Source: an uncultured Dorea sp.
GTDB lineage: Bacteria > Bacillota > Clostridia > Lachnospirales > Lachnospiraceae
Reading direction: 5' to 3'
Length of the DNA: 64,000 nt
Assembly: GCA_900543415.1 (NCBI GenBank)
Contig: UQRE01000009.1
Coordinates: forward strand, 5,136-69,135
The notes under the pieces were generated by a model that was given only the letters and a program-made list of their open reading frames with translations, had not been told where the DNA came from and searched no databases. The stretch's first letter is position 1. Each line of letters begins with the position of its first letter. Positions 26,237-34,532 of this stretch are shown one piece after another. The translations under genes and the position numbers were made by a program.

Positions 26237-26264
26237 ATTATATCACATCTGCTCTAAAATACAA
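26237..26264 (-). promoter_or_regulatory. Promoter of the PHP gene
   Basis: TTGTAT (26259-26264) and a perfect TATAAT (26237-26242) lie 16 bases apart on the minus strand, in the gap between the small ORF at 26283 and the PHP start; AAGGAGG precedes the ATG. Confidence 0.65.
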
Positions 26265-26282
26265 CCAATGTCAGTCATCCGT

Positions 26283-26453
26283 TCAAATTGCTCTTTTACT
26301 GTCTGACGACAAGTAAATAATCCCTCCAAGGACACACCAGCATACCAAACAAACCATATTTGGAAGCTCTGTCTGCGAAAAGCCAAATACAAACATTATC
26401 ATTACCTGCAACATAAGACAACCAATCACAACGATATTCCGAATCTTTTTCAT
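26283..26453 (-). CDS. Small two-helix membrane protein (56 residues)
   Basis: An ATG at 26453 opens a 56-codon frame ending in TGA at 26283. The peptide begins MKKIRNIVVIG and has two hydrophobic stretches (about 6-25 and 33-49) with a short polar turn, then a charged SSDSKRAI end. A GGAGAGG site lies about ten bases upstream but sits inside the 3' arm of a stem-loop that also looks like the terminator of the upstream gene. No family is recognised. The two-helix pattern, start and stop make it credible, but no conservation evidence is available here. Confidence 0.55.
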   Translation of the reverse strand: MKKIRNIVVIGCLMLQVMIMFVFGFSQTELPNMVCLVCWCVLGGIIYLSSDSKRAI

Positions 26454-26502
26454 AAAAAATACACCTCTCCTTCTATAGTTTCAACTATAGCAGAAGAGGT
26501 GT
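26454..26502 (-). terminator. Terminator-like hairpin that also covers the ribosome site of the 56-residue ORF
   Basis: On the minus strand ACACCTCTTCTGCTATAG pairs with CTATAGAAGGAGAGGTGT (26461-26502) around a TTGAAA loop and is followed by six T residues (26454-26459), then the ATG of the small ORF. It therefore both ends transcription of the upstream gene and can hide GGAGAGG. Confidence 0.7.
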
Positions 26503-26517
26503 GTCATAAACCGGACT

Positions 26518-27216
26518 CTACTTATCCGTTTCATCGTCTTCTTCAAAATCGTCTAATACAAGCCGCGCTTTTTCTACTTCTGACTCCACAGAATCCTGTT
26601 CTTTAATAATGGCTGCCTGTTTCTTTTCTCTTTTTCCGATCTTTCTGGAATGCATCATAAATTGAATGATCATTCCCACAATAGAAATTGCCACTGCAAT
26701 GCCAATCGTAATCAACAAATTACCTTCTAAACCTGTCGCTGCCACAATAGCTAGCGATGCATCTACAGCTCCCCAAATAGCTGTCACTACAATAACAAGC
26801 GGCTCTACAAAAATTGCTGATAATATAGCAACTACCAATGCTACTGCCGCAAAAATGATCAACATTATATTTGTTATATTATTCCCTGCAAATATAATTG
26901 TTGTAGTAAGTCCAAACACCGTCACAAGCACCATAAGGAACACACCCATCCGATATAAGAAAAATGACAATGCCGCCAATACTACTGCACATCCCAATGT
27001 AACGATCGCCACTGTAATTCCGGACCATCCCAGTATATTTGAAATAATCAATCCGATACCGGCTCCTAAAACAAACCCCACAATCGTTGTAAGTACACGT
27101 ACCAATTTCAGTCCGAAAAAACTTATTAAAAGTCCAATAATAATAGTAGCCACTAACACTTCCATCGTCTGTCCGACATTTAACATTGTATTACCCATAT
27201 CCATAACTTCATTCAT
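26518..27216 (-). CDS. DUF4203-like multi-pass membrane protein
   Basis: The 232-residue protein has seven to eight closely packed membrane segments (about residues 18-200) rich in Gly, Ala, Ile and Val, in the style of the DUF4203/TMEM198 family. A basic and acidic cytosolic tail of about 35 residues (SRKIGKREKKQ to FEEDDETDK) follows. Repeated glycine-rich helices such as TIVGFVLGAGIGLIIS hint at an internal duplication. It has a GGAGAG site close to the ATG and a terminator-like hairpin after the stop. Function is unknown for the family in bacteria. Confidence 0.72.
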   Translation of the reverse strand: MNEVMDMGNTMLNVGQTMEVLVATIIIGLLISFFGLKLVRVLTTIVGFVLGAGIGLIISNILGWSGITVAIVTLGCAVVLAALSFFLYRMGVFLMVLVTVFGLTTTIIFAGNNITNIMLIIFAAVALVVAILSAIFVEPLVIVVTAIWGAVDASLAIVAATGLEGNLLITIGIAVAISIVGMIIQFMMHSRKIGKREKKQAAIIKEQDSVESEVEKARLVLDDFEEDDETDK

Positions 27217-27355
27217 ATACTATCTCTCCTTCTGTCCCTTAATTAATTATTATTGCTCTTTTGAATATATGATTCCAAGAACTGAATCCCTGTAAATTCA
27301 TTTTATACGATTTTTTCGCATATGTAAAGATGGGCATTCTATGATCCGATTTTCC

Positions 27356-27393
27356 AAAAAAAGAACACCACCAATTTTCATCAGGGTGTTCTT
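27356..27393 (-). terminator. Rho-independent terminator after the DUF6465 gene
   Basis: On the minus strand AGAACACCC pairs with GGTGTTCT (27361-27391 region) and is followed by seven T residues (27356-27362), shortly after the stop at 27405. Confidence 0.8.
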
Positions 27394-27404
27394 CTCGACA
27401 TTCT

Positions 27405-27884
27405 CTAGAACGCAACTGCTCCGGTATCAATACCGTTAATTACATAATATACAGCGCCCTCTTCTGGTTTTATGTAAAGATCAATTGTTTTAATGTCTGC
27501 TACTTTTCTGCCTGATTTTGTCCATGCTTTCTTTACTGCTGCGATCATGTCTTTTTCTTCTACCTGTTTTCCATAATACTCAACAACTGCTTTTACTTTG
27601 ATATCTTTTTTAGCAGTCGTCTTTTTCGCTGGTGCTTTTTTTGCAGGAGCTTTTTTCTCAACCGAAGCTTTTGTCTCTTCTTTTACTTCCTGTTTTGTCT
27701 CCGCTTTTACTTCTGGTTTTACTTCAGTCTTTACTTCTTGCTTCTCTTCGGTAATATTAGCTGCTGCTTTTTCTGTTGTGGAAGTCTTCATCGGCTCTGT
27801 CTTTTTCACTGTCTCTGCCTTTACTGGTGCTGTTTTTACAGTTCCGGTCTTCTTAGTTACTACTGTTGCTTTTTTTCTAGCCAT
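27405..27884 (-). CDS. DUF6465-family protein with histone-H1-like Lys/Ala/Pro N-terminus
   Basis: The 159-residue protein has a disordered, highly charged first two-thirds made of Lys, Ala, Glu, Thr, Val and Pro (KKAPAKKAPAKKTTAKK near 75-92), like the tails of bacterial histone-H1 analogues. A compact C-terminal domain (about 93-159) reads VVEYYGKQVEEKDMIAAV, then an IKPEEGAVYYVING block. Proteins of this plan are common in Lachnospiraceae. Nucleoid or RNA binding is plausible because of the tail but not shown. A promoter lies in the end of the upstream gene and a strong terminator follows. Confidence 0.8.
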   Translation of the reverse strand: MARKKATVVTKKTGTVKTAPVKAETVKKTEPMKTSTTEKAAANITEEKQEVKTEVKPEVKAETKQEVKEETKASVEKKAPAKKAPAKKTTAKKDIKVKAVVEYYGKQVEEKDMIAAVKKAWTKSGRKVADIKTIDLYIKPEEGAVYYVINGIDTGAVAF

Positions 27885-27937
27885 GATAATTCCTCCTTAA
27901 GCTACCGAAACACTTTTTCTCATTCCGGTCTTGAACC

Positions 27938-27965
27938 ATTATAGCACATTGTAATAAAATTGCAA
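27938..27965 (-). promoter_or_regulatory. Promoter of the DUF6465 gene
   Basis: TTGCAA (27960-27965) and a perfect TATAAT (27938-27943) lie 16 bases apart on the minus strand, overlapping the last codons of the upstream exporter gene; AAGGAGG precedes the start at 27884. Confidence 0.65.
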
Positions 27966-28793
27966 GAATTGCAAAAACATTCCTGCAACAGACGCTGTTG
28001 CAACAAGTGTCAGTAAGATTCGAAAATTCTCTTTTTTGTCTGAATTCATTTTAAATAAAACGATCAATCCGACTCCTGCTCCGGTACACAGACCGGAAAC
28101 GACCGATGCAAAAGAGATCGCTCCGCTCAAATACAGCTGTGTCAAAATCACGGATGCTGCACAATTCGGAATCAGCCCGATGATTGCTGCGATGATTGGC
28201 TGAAACACCGTATTCCCAAGAAGAATCTCTGATAATTTCTGAATCCCCAGTAATTCAATGGCAAAATTTAAGATCAGATTAAAGACAAATAAATAAGCGA
28301 AGATACGGAAGGTGTGACCAATCGCTTCTCTGACCACTTCCATTTTAGAAGACCGCACTGTTTCCCTCGTCTTTATATGCACGTTTTTTTCTGTTCGGAC
28401 AATGTATTTTTGCATGACACCGTCCACAAAATACCCTGCTGCAACTGCAATCACAACCTTAACTGCCAGAAGCCGGATAATCTCTCCTGCACGTCCCGGA
28501 TTTGCCATAAGAATCAACACCGCCTCATCAGATGTAGCGGTAAACACAGCAATCAATGTTCCTGCCGACAAGACGCCTCCTGCGTATAAATTGGCTGCCA
28601 ACACTGAAAAACCACACTGCGGAACACAACCAAGCACCGCGCCGACAACCGGTCCTGCTTTCCCGACTTTTTTAAGCAATTTTCCCGACATTCCCCCGGA
28701 ATAATACTCCAGAAATTCTATCAGCAAAAATGCAAAAAATAAAAACGGAAGCATTTTGATACTATCTAAACATGTTTCTATTACTATTTCCAT
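27939..28793 (-). CDS. ArsP_2-type putative metal(loid) exporter membrane protein
   Basis: The 284-residue protein has about eight to ten membrane segments in two similar halves. Each half carries a conserved loop: LGCVPQCGFSVLAANLYAGG (about 54-73, with two Cys) and LIPNCAASVILTQLYLSGA (about 212-230). This two-half pattern with a Pro-(Asn/Gln)-Cys core is that of the family called putative 10-TM heavy-metal exporter, also annotated as putative arsenic efflux or manganese transporter. Substrate is not known. It follows a kinase gene across a hairpin and has an AAGGAG site ten bases before the ATG. Confidence 0.8.
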   Translation of the reverse strand: MEIVIETCLDSIKMLPFLFFAFLLIEFLEYYSGGMSGKLLKKVGKAGPVVGAVLGCVPQCGFSVLAANLYAGGVLSAGTLIAVFTATSDEAVLILMANPGRAGEIIRLLAVKVVIAVAAGYFVDGVMQKYIVRTEKNVHIKTRETVRSSKMEVVREAIGHTFRIFAYLFVFNLILNFAIELLGIQKLSEILLGNTVFQPIIAAIIGLIPNCAASVILTQLYLSGAISFASVVSGLCTGAGVGLIVLFKMNSDKKENFRILLTLVATASVAGMFLQFLQFYYNVL

Positions 28794-28807
28794 CTAATCA
28801 AAACTCC

Positions 28808-28846
28808 TTAAATAAGAAGGGGAATTATAACAATTCCCCTTCTCGT
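28808..28846 (-). terminator. Stem-loop between the kinase-like and exporter genes
   Basis: A perfect 12-pair stem (AGAAGGGGAATT with AATTCCCCTTCT, 28815-28826 with 28832-28843) lies between the two genes on the minus strand. The tail is TATTTAA rather than a clean T-run, so it may be a weak terminator or an mRNA-stabilising structure. Confidence 0.55.
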
Positions 28847-28873
28847 CTTACTCATTATTTTATCTTTTGAAGC

Positions 28874-29503
28874 CTATTCTTTCATCTTTCTCCGACAAAT
28901 TGCTTCCAGTACATCCACCGTACCTTCCACACCGAGTTTGCTGACATTTAGCAACATCTGATGTGCTTCGATGCTTCCCCAGTCAGAACCTGTGTGAAAT
29001 TCATAATAGCTCTTTCTCTCGCGGTCGATCCGTTTGATCTTGTCTGCTGCTTTTCTCTCTGACAGATCATAGCGCTGCGCAATCCGTTTGATCCGGTCTT
29101 CTTTCTCTGCGTAAATGAAAACATTCAGACACTCAGCCTGATCTTTCAGCACATAATCCGCGCATCGTCCTACCATTACACAGGAACCCTTTGCCGCCAG
29201 TTTCCGGATAATCTCGCACTGAAGATCATAGACCTGTTCATTCAGCGGCTGTGTACATTCCACTGCTTGAAAGGATGAGGAATAATCAAGCGGGGCAAGC
29301 ACATACCCTGTCAGAAAACTATTCAGTGTTGTCTCGTCCACTGTTTGAACAGTGGCCTCCCGAATCCCAAGTTTCTCTGCCGCCATTCTCACAAGATTAT
29401 TGTCATACAACGGAATATCAAGCCTCTCCGCCAGAAGATTTCCAATCTCGTGTCCACCACTTCCGAATTGACGTCCAATCGTAACAACTACTTGCTTTGC
29501 CAT
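28874..29503 (-). CDS. Cytidylate-kinase-like family protein
   Basis: The 209-residue protein starts with AKQVVVTIGRQFGSGGHEIG, a P-loop variant (GRQFGSGG, about 9-16) typical of this family. DIPLYDNNLVRMAAEKLGI and a lid region with Arg (RIAQRYDLSERKAADKIKRIDRERKSYYE) follow. It resembles CMP kinase but belongs to the group annotated cytidylate kinase-like; the true substrate is unknown. I chose the ATG at 29503 because GGAGGG lies just upstream; the longer frame from 29527 would translate this site. It follows the YitT gene after 27 bases and may share its transcript. Confidence 0.88.
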   Translation of the reverse strand: MAKQVVVTIGRQFGSGGHEIGNLLAERLDIPLYDNNLVRMAAEKLGIREATVQTVDETTLNSFLTGYVLAPLDYSSSFQAVECTQPLNEQVYDLQCEIIRKLAAKGSCVMVGRCADYVLKDQAECLNVFIYAEKEDRIKRIAQRYDLSERKAADKIKRIDRERKSYYEFHTGSDWGSIEAHQMLLNVSKLGVEGTVDVLEAICRRKMKE

Positions 29504-29530
29504 ACAGATCCCTCCTCGTCTGAACAACAG

Positions 29531-30391
29531 CTATTCATTTGGTTTCTGATAGAATCTGCCCGCTACCTGTTCTGTCTTCATTACATTGACAAACGCATGC
29601 GGATCTACCTCCTGTATTACGCTTAACACTTTTTTTATCTCTGCACTTGAAACAACGGAATATACGATCTTTCTCTCCTTATGCTCGTAGTAGCCTTCTC
29701 CCTCCATGATCGTCGCACTGTGATGTGTGGTCTTGGAAATTCCTTCATATACAGCGCCCGCATGATCTGTCACAACAAATATCGTATGCTGCTGGTATTT
29801 CTTATAGAGTATGTGAACAACCTGCGTAGACGTATACTGGAAAATAATGGAATACAATGCTTTATCCCATCCGAATAACACACCTGCGATTGCAAGAATC
29901 ACTACATTCAACCCTAAGATCATGTTCCATGAGTCGATTCCCTTGCGATCAGATAAGAAAATTGCAATGAAATCCGTTCCCCCTGTTGTGGCATTTACCG
30001 CAAGACAAAGGCTGATAACAAGACCATTGATCAATCCTCCGAATATACTGATCAGAAGCGTATCATAAGTAATCGCATAACCCGGCAGTATATCTGTAAG
30101 CGCACCGCTTAAAACGATCATCAGACAGGAATATAACGTGAACTTCTTACCGATAAACCGGAATCCAATGTATACCGGTATAGAGTTGAGCACCACATTG
30201 ACAACCGTATACGGCAGTGTAATATGGAAGAATAATTCCGCACTTCTCTGAATCAAAAGCGTAAGTCCCGTGGCACCTCCCGGATACAAACCTCCCGTCC
30301 GCACAAATGATTTAATATTCAGTGCCATGATCACTGAAGCCAGACACACAACGAACAGTCTTTTCAAGTCTTCTTTTGCATTAAATTTCAT
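29531..30391 (-). CDS. YitT-family membrane protein with DUF2179 domain
   Basis: The 286-residue protein has five or six membrane segments (about 12-175) with the family core GGLYPGGATGLTLLIQR and VNATTGGTDFIAIFLSDRKG. A C-terminal cytosolic DUF2179 domain (about 215-280) contains HHSATIMEGEGYYEHKER, and then KVLSVIQEVDPHAFVNV. YitT proteins are widespread in Firmicutes, have no firm function, and occur in several copies per genome. It precedes the cytidylate-kinase-like gene. Confidence 0.93.
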   Translation of the reverse strand: MKFNAKEDLKRLFVVCLASVIMALNIKSFVRTGGLYPGGATGLTLLIQRSAELFFHITLPYTVVNVVLNSIPVYIGFRFIGKKFTLYSCLMIVLSGALTDILPGYAITYDTLLISIFGGLINGLVISLCLAVNATTGGTDFIAIFLSDRKGIDSWNMILGLNVVILAIAGVLFGWDKALYSIIFQYTSTQVVHILYKKYQQHTIFVVTDHAGAVYEGISKTTHHSATIMEGEGYYEHKERKIVYSVVSSAEIKKVLSVIQEVDPHAFVNVMKTEQVAGRFYQKPNE

Positions 30392-30525
30392 GATTGCCTC
30401 CCCAAGCTACATTCCAGTTTCATTCATGAAACTTATATATATTATACTACAAAATGTTCTCAAGTGGAACACCTGTAAAAATTTAATTTGTACACCGGTA
30501 CAACGAATCGTAAATCTTCGCCGTA

Positions 30526-31371
30526 CTAGTCTCCTCCCATCAGCACAAGCGCTGCGCTGATACACGCCATTGCAACACAGTCTTTCTTTTGCAGTCTTTC
30601 TTTCAAAAACAGGAAATTTACAACATTTACAAATAAGATCACACCCACACTGTACACCGGATACACAAGAAATGCCGGAAGCCTAAGAACCGATTTCAAC
30701 AAAAACATCGTACTCAAATAATTAAAGCTTCCCATAACAAGTCCATAGATCACTTCTCTGTATGAAGGCCATTCTTTTGTATACACCATCCACACAACGC
30801 TTAAAATTAATGCGATCACAAAAGTATAAAATAAGAAGTGGCTCTCATACCGGTGATTTCCATAGCGTTCAAATATTTTAGACATCATATCCGCACAGCC
30901 GCCGGATATCAGGAGAAATACAAGCCAGATCTTGCTGTTTGCTTTCTCTTTGTCTGCGCGCCCCTGTATATTTAAAATCAAGATTGCCGCAAGAGCCAGT
31001 GCCACTCCAACCCACTGAAGCCTGCCCGGATATTCCCCAAACAAAAATATAGAGAGTACTGTAGGGACAAGTACTCCCATATGGCTGAATGAAGCTGATA
31101 TTGTCGTTCCATTCTTCCGTATATTCACTTGCTGAAGAAGCAATGTCCCCAAATACAGACACCCATTGATGATACTGAGCACAAGAACAAATGCCTGTCC
31201 ATCTGCCGCCGGATAGAGATGCTTATCCGGGAGAAAATAAAAACACCAGAACACAGATGCTATGTAATTGACCACTGTGACCGACTTCATTCGTCCGCTG
31301 TGTTGCTCTGCATAGCGGATAGACAGTGACACCCCACTGCTGCATAAAATTGCTAAAACAAGATAAATCAT
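30526..31371 (-). CDS. EamA/DMT-family transporter
   Basis: The 281-residue protein has ten membrane segments in two repeats of five, with the characteristic end-of-repeat helices (IFLFGEYPGRLQWVGVALALAAILIL at about 110-135, and a matching FLKERLQKKDCVAMACISAALVLM at the C-terminus). Such exporters move metabolites, amino acids or nucleotide-sugar-like compounds; the substrate is not predictable. It begins 22 bases after the AarF-like kinase gene, so it probably ends the dgkA-phasin-aarF transcript. Confidence 0.88.
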   Translation of the reverse strand: MIYLVLAILCSSGVSLSIRYAEQHSGRMKSVTVVNYIASVFWCFYFLPDKHLYPAADGQAFVLVLSIINGCLYLGTLLLQQVNIRKNGTTISASFSHMGVLVPTVLSIFLFGEYPGRLQWVGVALALAAILILNIQGRADKEKANSKIWLVFLLISGGCADMMSKIFERYGNHRYESHFLFYTFVIALILSVVWMVYTKEWPSYREVIYGLVMGSFNYLSTMFLLKSVLRLPAFLVYPVYSVGVILFVNVVNFLFLKERLQKKDCVAMACISAALVLMGGD

Positions 31372-31393
31372 TCCTTTTTATAACTCCGTTTCT

Positions 31394-32977
31394 TTACTTC
31401 CTAGAAAAAATATGTTTTAAAAATACATACATCACAATTCCAAAAGCCATCAGATACCCAAAGGCTCCAAGTGCCGGAATCCCCCAGATCTTCGGAGTCA
31501 TATTTGTTGTACATATGATACTGGAGCTAATAAGAAGCGCCATAACCCAGAGTCCCATGACAACATTTCTGACCAGTCTCCGAAGAAGTCTCTCTAACTC
31601 GTGCGAGGCATGGAGATCCAGATTGATCTTTGTCTGCCCCTTCAAGTATCCTTGCAAAATGTCATTGACCAGAGAGGGAATCCCCACTGCTTTGTGAATG
31701 GACCGATAGAGATTTTTACCTCCATCTTTTAATTCTTTCTTCCAGTTTTTCTCTTCCAAAAGTTTCCCTGCAATATGTCTGGATGCAATTTCCACCATAT
31801 TGATCTTTGGCGCAATATCAGCGAGCACCCCCTCCATATGCGTAAGTCCTCTTGCAAGCATGGTCAGACCGTGCGGCATGATGATCTTATTTTCTTTCAT
31901 AACCTCCATAAGGCTCATCATGACTTCTGCCACATCAATTTCTCCCAGATCCATTGTTCCGTACTGGGACAGAAGATTGCTGATATCATCATAGAGGCAG
32001 CTTTGATCCGGCTTCTCCCTGAACCCACCAAGAGCCATGACAACATCCTGAATCTGTCCTACATCCGAGGTTGCAATCCCTTCAATCGCCCGTCCGATCA
32101 ATTCACGATCCCGTTCCGTAAGTCTGCCCATCATCCCCATATCAATCCAGATAATCTTTCCATCCCGTATCTTTACATTGCCCGGATGGGGATCAGCATG
32201 AAAAAATCCATCATCCATAACCTGTTTGATATAGTGATCCACCAGCTTCATTCCGATTTCTTCCAAATCGTAGCCCTGTTCCAGAAGCCATTGTTTATCA
32301 TCAATGCTGCAGCCATCAATTTGTTCCATAACAAGAACTGCATGATTCGTATACTCATCATACAGCTTCGGTACTCCAACAAAGGCTACTTCTTTATTCC
32401 TCTGTGCAAATTCTTTCATATTTGCCGCTTCCGTGAGAAAATTCATCTCTTCTCTCGCTACATCCCACAGTTCGTCCAGCACCATATCAAGATCCACCAT
32501 ATCTTTGATGCTCACTGGCGGAAGCAGTTTTACCGCCCGGTGAAGAAGCCCGATATCACGCGCCATCACTTCATAGATCCCTTTGCGCTGAACCTTTATC
32601 ACAACCGGCTCTCCGGTTTCAAGGCGGGCGCGATGAACCTGCGCAATAGATGCTGAGCCGATCGGGGTCTTTTCAATCTCTGAAAATATTTCCTGCCACG
32701 GACAATGATAGGCCTCATAGAGAACTTCTTCCACTTCCGCAAATGGCATCGGAGCAACCTCCGACCGGAGACGCATCAATTCATCACAATACCGCTTGGG
32801 CAGAATATCCGAATGTAACGACATAATCTGTCCAAGCTTAATAAAGGTAGGTCCTAAATCTTCTAATATAAGTCTCAGCTTCTCCGGAGATACTCCCCTT
32901 GTGATTCCGTGTTTTTTCAGCACTTCTGTCATTTCTCTAAGCCGGGCTCTGTATTCCCTTGATTCCTGACTGCTCAT
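31394..32977 (-). CDS. AarF/UbiB (ABC1) atypical kinase-like protein
   Basis: The 527-residue protein shows the ABC1 family marks. They are the KxGQ-type TFIKLGQIMSLHSDILP (about 49-65), an Ala-rich nucleotide loop IGSASIAQVHRA (about 107-118), the VVIKVQRKG lysine, FFHADPHPGNVKI (about 255-267) and IWIDMGMMGRL. The C-terminus has two membrane helices (about 470-520). UbiB/Coq8 proteins support quinone or lipid pathways in membranes. In an anaerobe apparently lacking ubiquinone a role in isoprenoid-lipid handling is likelier, but this is inference. It overlaps the phasin-like gene by four bases. Confidence 0.93.
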   Translation of the reverse strand: MSSQESREYRARLREMTEVLKKHGITRGVSPEKLRLILEDLGPTFIKLGQIMSLHSDILPKRYCDELMRLRSEVAPMPFAEVEEVLYEAYHCPWQEIFSEIEKTPIGSASIAQVHRARLETGEPVVIKVQRKGIYEVMARDIGLLHRAVKLLPPVSIKDMVDLDMVLDELWDVAREEMNFLTEAANMKEFAQRNKEVAFVGVPKLYDEYTNHAVLVMEQIDGCSIDDKQWLLEQGYDLEEIGMKLVDHYIKQVMDDGFFHADPHPGNVKIRDGKIIWIDMGMMGRLTERDRELIGRAIEGIATSDVGQIQDVVMALGGFREKPDQSCLYDDISNLLSQYGTMDLGEIDVAEVMMSLMEVMKENKIIMPHGLTMLARGLTHMEGVLADIAPKINMVEIASRHIAGKLLEEKNWKKELKDGGKNLYRSIHKAVGIPSLVNDILQGYLKGQTKINLDLHASHELERLLRRLVRNVVMGLWVMALLISSSIICTTNMTPKIWGIPALGAFGYLMAFGIVMYVFLKHIFSRK

Positions 32978-33264
32978 TTAAGAAGTCTCTCCTTCAATGC
33001 CTCTATCTGTTCCGGCGTCATTTTCTCCAATAATTTATCCAGCTCTTCTACAGGATCTGCTTTCTCGGTATTTTTAACATTCTCTTCCACTGTCTTTTTA
33101 ATGTTATGTTTCAGTTCTTCATTCAAAGCTTTCCCCTGCTCTACGGTAAGCTCTCCTTTTTCCACTAAGTCGTCCAGAATTTCTTTTGACTTCTCTACCG
33201 TAGTTGCCGCAGCGCCGACTCCTGCCAATAATAATTTTTTTACGTTTTCTCCTAATCCTTCCAT
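32974..33264 (-). CDS. Phasin-like coiled-coil protein
   Basis: The 96-residue protein begins MEGLGENVKKLLLAGVGAAA, an amphipathic start, and continues as a charged helix (SKEILDDLVEKGELTVEQGK). This pattern is that of the small Firmicute proteins annotated phasin-family or polyhydroxyalkanoate-granule associated. The last part (about 70-96) is a second short helix (MTPEQIEALKERLLK). It overlaps the AarF gene by four bases (ATGA). That pairing suggests the protein partners AarF at the membrane rather than coating storage granules, for which no genes are present here. Confidence 0.82.
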   Translation of the reverse strand: MEGLGENVKKLLLAGVGAAATTVEKSKEILDDLVEKGELTVEQGKALNEELKHNIKKTVEENVKNTEKADPVEELDKLLEKMTPEQIEALKERLLK

Positions 33265-33292
33265 ACCACATGCTCCTCTCTGTTTTCAAGTA

Positions 33293-33667
33293 TTATTTTA
33301 AAAAGCTTACGAGTTTTGGAACAAAAATAAGAAGCCCTGCCATAGCTGCCATGACAGCAGCAATCAGCACCGCCCCTGCCGCCGTATCCTTTGCAAGCTT
33401 TGCAAGTGGTTTCTTGTCTTCTGTCACAAAATCTACCACCGCTTCAATGGCGGTATTTACAAGCTCCAGAGACAGAATGAGACCAAACAACACCAGGCAG
33501 ATGCACCACTCCGTGACAGAAATATGAAACAGAACACCTGCCACGATCACACACACCGCCGCAAAGCAGTGAATCTTCATATTCCTCTCCCCTCGGATTC
33601 CTGCAAAGATTCCTTCAAATGCATATCCAAAGCTCTTATACAATGGATTCTTCCCGGTTTTCTTCAT
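33293..33667 (-). CDS. dgkA: Diacylglycerol/undecaprenol kinase
   Basis: The 124-residue membrane enzyme of the DgkA family. In Gram-positives it phosphorylates undecaprenol (or diacylglycerol) to feed wall synthesis. Marks are GIRGERNMKIH (about 28-38), LSLELVNTAIEAVVDFV (about 68-84) and a KLAKDTAAGAVLI helix; three membrane segments. The frame could begin at a TTG at 33688, but the ATG at 33667 has GAGGGTG six bases upstream and fits the family, so I chose it. It sits 28 bases before the phasin-like gene. Confidence 0.92.
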   Translation of the reverse strand: MKKTGKNPLYKSFGYAFEGIFAGIRGERNMKIHCFAAVCVIVAGVLFHISVTEWCICLVLFGLILSLELVNTAIEAVVDFVTEDKKPLAKLAKDTAAGAVLIAAVMAAMAGLLIFVPKLVSFLK

Positions 33668-33757
33668 CTCATTCACCCTCTTGTCCAAGATTTATTCTTA
33701 TTATACTACGATTGGAAACAAAAGTGCATTTTTTCAGATATTTTTAATAAAATAGTT

Positions 33758-34531
33758 CTAATTTCCACATTCGATGCTGATTTCATTGAACAGTCCAAGA
33801 AGCTGTTCCACAGACAGGTTCTCTTTTTCTTCCCCTTTTTTATCCAGAATTACATTTCCCTGATGCATCATCAGCAATCGGTTTCCATATTCTACGGCGT
33901 ATCTCAGATTATGGGTGACCATGATTGTTGTGAGCTTTTTTTCTCTTACAATCTGTTCTGTAAGCTCCATGATCCGATCTGCCGTTTTCGGATCTAATGC
34001 GGCTGTATGTTCATCCAGAATAAGGAAATCAACCGGCGTCATCACAGACATCAGAAGCGCCATAGCCTGACGCTGTCCGCCGGACAACGCTCCTACTTTC
34101 ACATTTAGTTTATCCTCCAAACCAAGATTTAATTTTCTTAATTCTTCCCGGTAGGCATCGATTCTTGCTTTATTTGTCCCTTTGGTAAGACCGAAGCATT
34201 TTCCCTTATGATCTGCAAGAGACAGATTCTCCAAAATCGTCATGGAAGGACAGGTTCCCATTGCCGGATTCTGATATACCCTGCCAATTTTTCTATTTCG
34301 TTTATACTCTTTTTCTTTCGTAATATCCCTTCCCTGCATCAAGATCTGCCCGGATTCTACCGGAATGCTTCCACAGATAATATTGAGCATAGATGTCTTA
34401 CCGGAACCATTACTCCCAACAACCGATACAAATTCTCCTTCTTCTATTGTCAGATCAAATCCATCAAAGAGGCACATCTCATTTACCGTGCCGGAATGAT
34501 AATATTTATTGATATTTTTTAATTCAAGCAT
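33758..34531 (-). CDS. trpZ: ABC transporter ATP-binding protein, tryptophan-type importer (TrpZ-like)
   Basis: The 257-residue ATPase has Walker A GSNGSGKTSM (about 39-48), signature LSGGQRQAMALLM (about 148-160), Walker B FLILDEHTAALD and a switch histidine in TMVTHNLRYAV. It is the last gene of a three-gene importer with a PF04392-type binding protein and a branched-chain-like permease, starting one base after the permease stop. The gene symbol follows the trpXYZ naming used for this arrangement and rests on the T-box upstream; the sequence of the ATPase itself does not show the substrate. Confidence 0.88.
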   Translation of the reverse strand: MLELKNINKYYHSGTVNEMCLFDGFDLTIEEGEFVSVVGSNGSGKTSMLNIICGSIPVESGQILMQGRDITKEKEYKRNRKIGRVYQNPAMGTCPSMTILENLSLADHKGKCFGLTKGTNKARIDAYREELRKLNLGLEDKLNVKVGALSGGQRQAMALLMSVMTPVDFLILDEHTAALDPKTADRIMELTEQIVREKKLTTIMVTHNLRYAVEYGNRLLMMHQGNVILDKKGEEKENLSVEQLLGLFNEISIECGN

Positions 34532-34532
34532 G

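Noticed and set aside
30488..30503. Terminator after the DMT transporter gene
   Set aside because: TTGTACACCGGTACAA is a short six-pair stem with no T-run directly after it; too weak to call.
31775..32656. 293-codon plus-strand open frame
   Set aside because: It lies entirely antisense to the well-supported AarF/UbiB gene, is His/Ile-rich shadow composition, and has no convincing ribosome site or family pattern.
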